A stretch of 12,311 nt of DNA from contig JAICMB010000044.1 in assembly GCA_025929455.1 (NCBI GenBank), positions 1-12,311 of the forward strand. Direction: 5' to 3'. The notes beneath the pieces were generated by a model, which did no database searches, was not told the origin of the DNA, and was given only the letters and a program-made list of their open reading frames with translations. Source of the stretch: Bryobacteraceae bacterium. Its GTDB lineage: Bacteria > Acidobacteriota > Terriglobia > Bryobacterales > Bryobacteraceae. This document shows, piece after piece, positions 6,940-12,311 of this stretch; position 1 is the stretch's first letter; every line of letters starts with the position of its first letter. A program made the translations under genes and the position numbers.

Positions 6940-8901
6940 GTGTTTGAACAATTAGAAGCGACCCTCGCGGCGCGTTTCCGCGAGTTGGTGCGGTCGCAAT
7001 ACGGCGTCGATGTGCCCGTGGCACTCGAACAACCGAAGCAGGCGTCTTTTGGTGAGATTGCGGCGCCGGTAGCGTTCCAACTCGCACGTCAGTTGAAGCA
7101 GGCGCCGCGGGCGATTGCCGCCCAGCTTGTAAAAGAGATCGGGCCCGTACCGGGCGTTGCGGCCATGGAGATCGCGGGCAACGGGTATATCAACATCCGT
7201 TTAGACCGCGGTGCGTACGGCGAGGCACTGCTTGCCGGCGGGGGCGGCGCGCCGGCGCGGCAGGCGGGCAAAACGATCGTCGAGCACACCAACATAAATC
7301 CCAACAAGGCCGCGCACATCGGGCACCTGCGCAACGCCGTGCTGGGCGACACCTTTGTGCGCATGCTGCGCGCGCGCGGGCAGCAGGTTGAGGTGCAGAA
7401 CTATATCGATAACACTGGTGTGCAAGTGGCCGATGTCGTGGTCGCGTTCCGGCGCCTGGAAGGCAACGCGCCGGACGAAGTGCGGCGGCTGGCGCGCGAC
7501 TCGTCCACGCGGTTCGACTATGTCTGCTGGGATTTGTACGCACGCATTTCCGCGCATTTCGCGGCCAATAAAGACGCACTGGGCTGGCGCGCGGAAACGT
7601 TGCACGCCATCGAAGCGGGCGCGGGCGAAGACGCGGAAATGGCGCATGTGGTGGCCGATGCAGTCGTAAACGCGCACCTGGCAACCATGCTGCGGCTCGG
7701 CATCGAATATGACGTGCTGCCGCGCGAGAGCGAGATCCTGCATCTGCAATTTTGGGCCACGGCTTTCGAGCAATTGAAACAGCGCGGCGCGATTTACTTC
7801 GAAACCGAAGGCAAGAACGCAGGGTGCTGGGTCATGCCGGGGTCCGCCTTCCGCGAACAGGGAGAAAGCACGGGAGAAGACGACAGCAAGGTGATCGTAC
7901 GTTCGAACGGAACCGTCACCTACGTGGGCAAAGACATCGCCTACCAGCTTTGGAAATTCGGGCTCCTGGGCAAAGATTTTCATTATCACCGCTGGATGAT
8001 TTACCCGGACGGTCACGAACTGTGGGCGTCGACCGATGGGACATCACAGGCGGGCGCGCCGCTGTTCGGGCACGGCGACTGGGTGTATAACGTCATCGAT
8101 TCGCGGCAGGCGTATTTGCAGGACGTGGTCGCGGCCGGTCTGCGCGCGCTGGGCTACAACGAGCAGGCGGACCGCTCGATTCACTTCTCGTATGAGATGG
8201 TGGCGCTGTCGCCGCGCACGTGCGTAGAGTTGGGGATTGCGTTATCAGACGAGGACCAGCGGCGGCCCTATGTTGAGGTTTCGGGGCGCAAGGGGCTCGG
8301 TGTCAAAGCAGACGATCTTATCGACAAGATGATTGAGAAGGCACGCGATGAGGTCGATTCACGGCATCCGGACGCGCCCGAACAGGAGCGCAACGAGGTC
8401 GCAAAGCAGATTGCGGTTGGCGCGCTGCGCTATTTCATGCTGAAGTACACGCGCAACTCGGTGATCGCCTTCGATCTGCAGGAAGCGCTCAGCTTTGAGG
8501 GCGAGACCGGCCCCTACGTGCAGTACACCGCCGTGCGCGCGCGGAACATTTTGCGGAAACTCGAAGAGCGCGGGGAGGCGCTGCCGGATTTCGCGCGGGA
8601 ATTGAGCGGAGAAGCGCTGGCGCGGCAGCTACAGGCAGAGGACTTTTGGCAACTCTTGCTGCTCGCGTCGAAAGCGGATGCGGCGATCGAACGCGCCGTA
8701 GCCGCGGGTGAACCGGCGCACGTAGCAAAGTACGCGTTCCAACTTTCGCAAGCGTTCAACGCGTTCTATCACGATTACCCCGTCATCTCGGAAGGAAACC
8801 GCGAGCGCAAGGTGTTTCTGCTCTGGATGACAGCGTATTTCGGACGGCAACTTCAGCGCACACTCGCGGTGCTGGGTATTGCGGTGCCGGAATACATGTA
8901 A
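6940..8901 (+). CDS. argS: Arginyl-tRNA synthetase (class I)
   Basis: Charges tRNA-Arg with arginine in the cytoplasm. The 653-residue protein shows the expected order: an N-terminal Add1-type domain (about residues 1-100, with KQASFGEIAAPVAFQLAR), the HIGH motif at 126-129 inside NINPNKAAHIGHLRN, the catalytic Rossmann core, and a C-terminal DALR anticodon-binding domain with GETGPYVQYTAVRARNIL and a terminal HDYPVISEGNRERK block. The KMSKS loop is present as VSGRKGLGVKADDLID (from residue 447), the altered form common in this branch of ArgS. It is longer than the E. coli enzyme (577 residues), mainly through inserts in the core. GTG 6940 is the only usable start because an in-frame TAA lies at 6922. 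The gene is read away from the ferredoxin gene. Confidence 0.95.
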   Translation: MFEQLEATLAARFRELVRSQYGVDVPVALEQPKQASFGEIAAPVAFQLARQLKQAPRAIAAQLVKEIGPVPGVAAMEIAGNGYINIRLDRGAYGEALLAGGGGAPARQAGKTIVEHTNINPNKAAHIGHLRNAVLGDTFVRMLRARGQQVEVQNYIDNTGVQVADVVVAFRRLEGNAPDEVRRLARDSSTRFDYVCWDLYARISAHFAANKDALGWRAETLHAIEAGAGEDAEMAHVVADAVVNAHLATMLRLGIEYDVLPRESEILHLQFWATAFEQLKQRGAIYFETEGKNAGCWVMPGSAFREQGESTGEDDSKVIVRSNGTVTYVGKDIAYQLWKFGLLGKDFHYHRWMIYPDGHELWASTDGTSQAGAPLFGHGDWVYNVIDSRQAYLQDVVAAGLRALGYNEQADRSIHFSYEMVALSPRTCVELGIALSDEDQRRPYVEVSGRKGLGVKADDLIDKMIEKARDEVDSRHPDAPEQERNEVAKQIAVGALRYFMLKYTRNSVIAFDLQEALSFEGETGPYVQYTAVRARNILRKLEERGEALPDFARELSGEALARQLQAEDFWQLLLLASKADAAIERAVAAGEPAHVAKYAFQLSQAFNAFYHDYPVISEGNRERKVFLLWMTAYFGRQLQRTLAVLGIAVPEYM

Positions 8902-8903
8902 AG

Positions 8904-8934
8904 CCGGCCGAATGAACTCCTTGTGTCGGTCCGG
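8904..8934 (+). terminator. Weak hairpin just after argS
   Basis: CCGGCCGA at 8904-8911 pairs with TCGGTCCGG at 8926-8934, with one bulged base and a 14-nt loop. It starts 2 nt after the argS stop. Only two Ts follow, so it is not a classical intrinsic terminator, but it is the only hairpin noticed between argS and the next gene. Confidence 0.22.
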
Positions 8935-8969
8935 TTGCGCGCCCCGCACAGCGGGAGTAAGCTCAAGCC

Positions 8970-8974
8970 GGAGG
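8970..8974 (+). promoter_or_regulatory. Ribosome binding site fixing the start at 8980
   Basis: GGAGG lies 5 nt before ATG 8980. It decides between this start and a longer frame from 8923, whose extra 19 residues would precede a signal peptide. Confidence 0.7.
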
Positions 8975-8979
8975 CGGAT

Positions 8980-9843
8980 ATGCGGCCGGTTTTGTACGCT
9001 GCCTTATGCTTGGCTCTCTCGATAAGTGCGTTTGCGCGCACGGGAGGAGGGCGAGCCGGCGGCGGGGCGCATTTCGGCGGTGCTCGCATGGGCGGTGGCG
9101 CGCACTTCGGCGGCGGCGCGCACTTCGGCGCAGGGCGCGGGGGTGCCGGTTTCGGCGGGCGAGCTGTCGCGCCTGCAGGACGCAGGTACGGTTCGTTTCG
9201 TACGCCCGGCATGGGTTCGTTTGGGCGCAGCGGAGCGGGCAACTGGAGTTGGGGACGGACGAACAACTGGGGCCGGGGGAGTAATTTCGGCCGTAGCCGG
9301 GTCTACGTCAACCGCTTCGGAGGCAACCGCTTTGGGCGCAATCGATTCGGCTTCGGCGCCCTGTATGGATTTCCGCTGTTCGTAAGCGGGTTCTACTCGG
9401 ACCCGTTCTTTGACTGGTACCCCAGTTGGGATTACGGATATCCATCCGACTTCTACGATTACTCCTACCCGTATTCTTATCCGCCGCCTTCGTACGCGCC
9501 ACCGCAGACCGTCATCGTGAACGGCGCGGGCATGCCCTATGGCGGCGATGAGGGCGAGCCCGGCGTAATCGTCAACAACCAGTACCAGCCGCAAACCGCG
9601 CGGCCCGCCATGCACGAAGCCGGTCCGCCGCTGTATCTCATCGCGTTTCAGGACCACATCATCAAGCCCGTGCTGAGCTATTGGGTGGAGAACGGCACGA
9701 TCAAATACATCACGCTCGATCATCAGGTGGAGTCCGCCCCGCTCAGCTCAGTGGATCGCGATCTGACGGATCGCCTGGGCCGCGAGCGGGGCCTGCACGT
9801 GTATCTGCCGGGAGACGGCGCGCCTAGTTCAACCGTTCGGTGA
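8980..9843 (+). CDS. Exported Gly-rich / Tyr-Pro-rich protein with conserved C-terminal domain
   Basis: A 287-residue protein in four parts. Residues 1 to about 19 (MRPVLYAALCLALSISAFA) are a signal peptide. Residues about 20-60 are low-complexity Gly with repeats of GGGAHF. Residues about 65-185 are rich in Gly, Arg, Asn, then Tyr, Pro and aromatics (DWYPSWDYGY, YSYPYSYPPP). The last 70 or so residues form an ordered domain with LYLIAFQDHIIKPVLSYWVE, a strand YITLDHQVESAPLSSVDR and a closing RGLHVYLPG. I associate that last domain with many exported acidobacterial proteins of unknown role; this is recollection, not a search. GGAGG 5 nt before ATG 8980 supports the start. A surface or periplasmic structural role is likely, but no reaction can be named. 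Its 3' end overlaps the convergent glycine-zipper gene by 20 bp. Confidence 0.8.
   Translation: MRPVLYAALCLALSISAFARTGGGRAGGGAHFGGARMGGGAHFGGGAHFGAGRGGAGFGGRAVAPAGRRYGSFRTPGMGSFGRSGAGNWSWGRTNNWGRGSNFGRSRVYVNRFGGNRFGRNRFGFGALYGFPLFVSGFYSDPFFDWYPSWDYGYPSDFYDYSYPYSYPPPSYAPPQTVIVNGAGMPYGGDEGEPGVIVNNQYQPQTARPAMHEAGPPLYLIAFQDHIIKPVLSYWVENGTIKYITLDHQVESAPLSSVDRDLTDRLGRERGLHVYLPGDGAPSSTVR
9058..9126 (+). repeat. In-frame 18-nt repeats coding for G-G-G-A-H-F
   Basis: Two adjacent 18-nt units at 9091-9108 and 9109-9126 differ by one base, and a third more diverged unit sits at 9058-9075. Each codes for the hexapeptide GGGAHF. The pattern fits in-frame expansion by slippage within the Gly-rich part of the exported protein. 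Confidence 0.75.
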
Positions 9844-10849
9844 TCGTAATCGGATCGGCGATCCGGAACATAATATGGGTCTCGACCGGGAGCTGAGCGG
9901 CCCGGCCGCGCGTAAGCAGAACGTCCGCACCTCCCGCCGCGCCGCCGACCACAGCGCCGATCCCGGCGCCCTTGCCGCCGCCCGCAATGGCTCCGATAAT
10001 CGCGCCCAGCGCCGCGCCGCCGCCAACCTTTGCGGCTTCGCGCGCATGCTCTGCATCGGCGGTCTTTTGAAACGCAGTCGTACGGATCGGCAGATGCTGA
10101 CCGTCGGAAGTGTTGAGCCGCGTCAGTTCAATTCCGAGCCGCGCGACACCACGAGTCCGGCCACCGGTGTCGGCCTCCACGACACGACCCTGGAGGCGCG
10201 CCCCGCGCGTGGCCAGGATAAAGCCGTCGATGACAAGCGGCTGGTCGAGGGTCGCCGTAAAGGTATCGCCCGCCTGGTTGCGCACGGTCGACAGCGCTTC
10301 TCCTAAACGAACGGAAAGCAAGGTGCCCGGCGGGATCGTAACGGTGTGCGGCACGGGCGCCGGCGGCGGCGCAGGCTGAGGCTGCAATACTTCGGCGCGC
10401 GCGGGCGGCGGTGGCGCGACCGGGGCAGGCGCAGGCGCAGCGGAGGCGGCCTCCTGCGGTTGCGGAGTGCTTGCAACCGGGTCCGGCGCTGGGTTTACAA
10501 CGGGTACGGGCGCGGGCGTCGGATCGAGCCGTCTATCGGCGATGCGGCGGACCACCGCTTTGTGCTTTGGCCGCGGCCGGTACGACTCGCCTGGCGCGGC
10601 CGGTTTCACGGGAGTGGGCGCGGCTTGCACAGGCGCCGGTTCGGCCTGTTCGGGCGCATTGTTCGTCACCGGATCCGGCGCGGGCTTGCTCGTGGCTGAC
10701 GCCGGCTGTGCGCCGGAGGCGACGTACACGGGATTGTCCGCACCTCCGGGGCGCTGCACCACGGGCTTCGGCCGCACCGCCACGTACACCAAGCCGGACG
10801 CAATCGCAGCGCCCGCGACAAACGCCATCAACACTTTTGTATTGAGCAT
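9824..10849 (-). CDS. Membrane-anchored glycine-zipper protein with Pro/Ala-rich linker
   Basis: A 341-residue protein. Residues about 5-24 (KVLMAFVAGAAIASGLVYVA) are a signal anchor or uncleaved signal. Residues about 28-165 are a long Pro/Ala/Val linker (runs such as APAPAPVAPPPPA) with a basic stretch RPKHKAVVRR. From residue 168 an ordered domain begins TIPPGTLLSVRLGEAL, continues GDTFTATLDQPLVIDG and RVVEADTGG, then ends in a glycine zipper at about 275-308 (GAALGAIIGAIAGGGKGAGI and onward). Glycine zippers of this kind pack as paired helices in outer-membrane proteins; the upstream beta-rich part suggests an envelope-spanning or wall-binding protein, with the linker reaching across the periplasm. 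The function is unknown. ATG 10849 was preferred to a TTG at 10864 because it places the hydrophobic segment at the N-terminus; the binding site is a weak G-run. Its 3' end overlaps the opposite gene by 20 bp. Confidence 0.82.
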   Translation of the reverse strand: MLNTKVLMAFVAGAAIASGLVYVAVRPKPVVQRPGGADNPVYVASGAQPASATSKPAPDPVTNNAPEQAEPAPVQAAPTPVKPAAPGESYRPRPKHKAVVRRIADRRLDPTPAPVPVVNPAPDPVASTPQPQEAASAAPAPAPVAPPPPARAEVLQPQPAPPPAPVPHTVTIPPGTLLSVRLGEALSTVRNQAGDTFTATLDQPLVIDGFILATRGARLQGRVVEADTGGRTRGVARLGIELTRLNTSDGQHLPIRTTAFQKTADAEHAREAAKVGGGAALGAIIGAIAGGGKGAGIGAVVGGAAGGADVLLTRGRAAQLPVETHIMFRIADPITITERLN

Positions 10850-10925
10850 GCTCGCGACCCCCAAATGCTATCAACGTGGCACGGCGGCGGCAAGTTTCGC
10901 CGGGCATGGAGGGAGGGCACGCCCT

Positions 10926-11141
10926 CTAGCGGCGCCCGAACAGCCAAAAGATCAGCGTCAATACGGCGCTGAGCAGCAGACTCGTAACCCACGGGAAGTA
11001 AAAGACCGAATGCTTGCCACGGACGACGACATCGCCCGGCAGCCGCCCGAACCGGAACGACATGCGTTCCCCGAGCATCACCAGCACGCCGGCGATGATC
11101 AGCGCCGCGCCGATGAAAATGAGCGTGCGGCCAAGTCCCAT
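10926..11141 (-). CDS. DUF2905 family small membrane protein
   Basis: A 71-residue protein with two membrane segments: GRTLIFIGAALIIAGVLVML near the N-terminus and FPWVTSLLLSAVLTLIFWLF at the C-terminus. Between them is the family hallmark RFGRLPGDVVVRG followed by VFYFPW. Length and motif order match DUF2905, whose function is not known. It starts 15 nt after the stop of the lipoprotein gene and is probably co-transcribed with it. AGGAG lies only 1 nt before the ATG, unusually close, yet an in-frame TAA at 11157-11159 and the family N-terminus leave no better start. Confidence 0.88.
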   Translation of the reverse strand: MGLGRTLIFIGAALIIAGVLVMLGERMSFRFGRLPGDVVVRGKHSVFYFPWVTSLLLSAVLTLIFWLFGRR

Positions 11142-11156
11142 GCTCCTATTGCCGGA

Positions 11157-11939
11157 TTATTCTCCGGTGGTGCCCGCCGTAGTGGCTGCTCCAGCCTCCA
11201 GCGTGTCGGCGATACGCTCATACACCACCGGCCCGTTCTTCTGTCCCATGATCAAAATAGTGTACAGTTTGCCGGGCGCCAGGTGCAGATTGCTCACCCG
11301 CAGTTCGTTTTTGTTCGTGCCCTTCTTGCGAACGTCTACTTCGGCCAGTGTGGAATCGACTTCCTTGTAATCACTGGCATCGTTAAACCCGACACCGCTG
11401 AGCAACGCGTCGTTGCTGTTCGGCGTATAGACCGCCACATCTCCGATGGCCGGATTGGCATTCAGCACGCGTATTTTGGCTTTGTCGGCCGCCGGCGCCG
11501 TCAGGTCGTCATTGATGACGTTCAAGGTCGCCTTGCCATCCGCGCCTCGAGAGGCGATCACGGTGTAGTGCTTCCCCGCGGAAAGCCCTTCGCTGTTCGT
11601 CGCCAGCGGCTGCTGCGCGGTATTGGCATTGACGCCGAATAGTTTGAAATCCTGCCGCTCGGCTGGAAGTTCCTTGTAACCGGTTACTTGCTTATAGTTG
11701 ACAGCCGAAAATGCCGCGTCGTTGCCGAAGTACAAGTCGTGCTGCTCCGGCGTGGCGTTGATAAACCGCACCAGTGCTTGATTCTGCTGTTTGGCAACGG
11801 TACCCGCGGGGGCAGTCGTCGTCCCCCCTGGCGCGGTCGAAGCCGACGGTTCTTTTGTCGTAGGATTGTTCGAACCGCAGGCGGTCATGAAGAGTGCGCC
11901 GGCCGCGATCGTTAGGGTTGCGGTGATATATCTGCCCAT
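11157..11939 (-). CDS. DUF4397 domain lipoprotein
   Basis: A 260-residue lipoprotein. Residues 1-20 are a lipoprotein signal peptide ending FMTA, with Cys21 as the likely lipidated residue followed by Gly. Residues 22 to about 53 are a Thr/Pro/Ala-rich tether. Then follow two related beta-rich blocks of the DUF4397 type: ALVRFINATPEQHDLYFGN to about residue 140, and KIRVLNANPAIGDVAVYTPN to about residue 235, each with a strand-turn pattern like LSAGKHYTVIAS and LAPGKLYTILIMG. DUF4397 proteins are cell-surface or periplasmic proteins of unknown function. GGAGG at 11946-11950 lies 6 nt before the ATG and fixes the start. The gene lies 42 nt after the ligase gene on the same strand and 15 nt before the DUF2905 gene. 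Confidence 0.87.
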   Translation of the reverse strand: MGRYITATLTIAAGALFMTACGSNNPTTKEPSASTAPGGTTTAPAGTVAKQQNQALVRFINATPEQHDLYFGNDAAFSAVNYKQVTGYKELPAERQDFKLFGVNANTAQQPLATNSEGLSAGKHYTVIASRGADGKATLNVINDDLTAPAADKAKIRVLNANPAIGDVAVYTPNSNDALLSGVGFNDASDYKEVDSTLAEVDVRKKGTNKNELRVSNLHLAPGKLYTILIMGQKNGPVVYERIADTLEAGAATTAGTTGE

Positions 11940-11945
11940 AGTGGT

Positions 11946-11950
11946 CCTCC
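11946..11950 (-). promoter_or_regulatory. Strong ribosome binding site of the DUF4397 lipoprotein gene
   Basis: GGAGG on the minus strand, 6 nt from the ATG at 11939. It is the clearest binding site in the window and contrasts with the absent ones in front of argS and the ferredoxin gene. Confidence 0.7.
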
Positions 11951-11981
11951 GAAGATTAGAGACACTCGCATGGAGGATGTT

Positions 11982-12311
11982 TCACGCCACAGCCTCCGCC
12001 GTTTCATGAGTGACATCGCGCGGGTTCTTGTCATCACGCAAACCGACGAACTTGGAATGCCGCAGGTGATTGCCGGCGGTCCATTCCGTGTATTCCACCT
12101 GCGCGACAAGCTTTGGTTTCAGCCAGCAGCACTTCTTCATGACCTCCGGCGTGAGCGCTTCGCCGCGGCGCGCGTTTTTCGGCTCGGGCAGGTTGGCGAA
12201 CGGGCACGTGCCGCTGCCGAGACCGTCGAAACGCGCGAACACCTGCTGTTTCACCAGGGGCGTGAAGCCGTTCTTCACTTTGCCGATGAAGATGAGGCGC
12301 TTGCCTTCGTA
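11982..12311 (-). CDS. ligD: ATP-dependent DNA ligase, LigD type, C-terminal part (partial)
   Basis: The frame is open to the window edge and gives the last 109 residues. They match the OB-fold part of LigD-type ligases of bacterial non-homologous end joining: YEGKRLIFIGKVKNGF, ARFDGLG, CPFANLP, the strand with WLKPKLVAQVEYTEWT, and the closing motif LRHSKFVGLRDDKNPRDV, which corresponds to nucleotidyltransferase motif VI. Such ligases seal DNA breaks with ATP, usually with Ku. The protein ends about a dozen residues after this motif, so the ligase domain is C-terminal here; whether polymerase or phosphoesterase domains precede it cannot be seen. Ku is not in the window. It lies upstream of the lipoprotein gene on the same strand. 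Confidence 0.85.
   Translation of the reverse strand, partial: YEGKRLIFIGKVKNGFTPLVKQQVFARFDGLGSGTCPFANLPEPKNARRGEALTPEVMKKCCWLKPKLVAQVEYTEWTAGNHLRHSKFVGLRDDKNPRDVTHETAEAVA

Noticed and set aside
6872..7087. Longer ferredoxin start
   Set aside because: The extension would overlap argS on the other strand and adds sequence with no family character before PKITVDG.
7201..8016. 271-codon minus-strand frame inside argS
   Set aside because: It is fully antisense to a certain argS. Long open antisense frames are expected in G+C-rich coding DNA.
9058..9126. CRISPR-like or regulatory repeats
   Set aside because: The units are in-frame, adjacent, without spacers, and code for a Gly-rich hexapeptide.
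9004..9723. 239-codon minus-strand frame
   Set aside because: It is antisense to the exported Gly-rich gene, which has a signal peptide and a strong binding site. The antisense product is low-complexity Arg/Ala/Val sequence.
10913..10926. Perfect inverted repeat (GAGGGC / GCCCTC) at the DUF2905 stop as a terminator
   Set aside because: Only two bases separate the arms, leaving a short stem, and no T-run follows on the minus strand. It may still affect the mRNA end, but it is not a convincing intrinsic terminator.
10467..11642. 391-codon plus-strand frame
   Set aside because: It lies antisense across the glycine-zipper, DUF2905 and lipoprotein genes, all recognisable on the minus strand. The product has no family features and reads as a G+C-rich shadow.

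Overview
The window reads as chromosomal DNA of an uncultured Acidobacteriota bacterium, probably near Solibacter/Bryobacterales. This placement is inferred from protein style: a glycine-zipper envelope protein with a Pro/Ala linker, an exported Gly/Tyr-rich protein with a conserved C-terminal domain, a DUF2905 protein, a DUF4397 lipoprotein and a LigD-type ligase, in G+C-rich DNA. I see no rRNA, tRNA, CRISPR array, transposase or phage gene.

Region 1 (1-6079, plus strand) is a tightly packed glycan operon. After the 3' end of an unidentified gene come: (i) a fused sugar N-acetyltransferase / dTDP-4-keto-6-deoxyglucose 3,4-ketoisomerase; (ii) a DegT/DnrJ/EryC1 PLP aminotransferase; (iii) a membrane-anchored family 2 glycosyltransferase of the polyprenyl-phosphate type (GtrB/CsbB-like); (iv) a large YfhO-family membrane protein. 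Junctions ii-iv are an ATGA overlap, a 6-nt gap and a TAATG overlap. The first two genes can supply all three steps from dTDP-4-keto-6-deoxyglucose to a dTDP-3-acetamido-3,6-dideoxyhexose (Fuc3NAc or Qui3NAc). The last two resemble the CsbB-YfhO pair, which loads a sugar on undecaprenyl phosphate and uses it outside the membrane. RmlA/RmlB-type enzymes and a GtcA-type flippase are not in the window.

Region 2 (6080-6470) is a gene-poor junction with one doubtful ORF and a candidate 26-residue membrane microprotein with a good ribosome binding site.

Region 3 (6473-8901) holds a divergent pair: an adrenodoxin-type [2Fe-2S] ferredoxin (minus) and argS (plus). Both start with GTG, lack a Shine-Dalgarno sequence, and have a -10-like hexamer 6-7 nt upstream, which suggests leaderless transcripts.

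Region 4 (8980-12311) carries envelope genes of higher G+C: an exported Gly-rich/Tyr-rich protein (plus), then on the minus strand a glycine-zipper protein whose 3' end overlaps it by 20 bp, a DUF2905 membrane protein, a DUF4397 lipoprotein, and the 3' end of an ATP-dependent DNA ligase of the LigD type. The lower G+C of region 1 compared with regions 3-4 fits separate acquisition of the sugar cluster.
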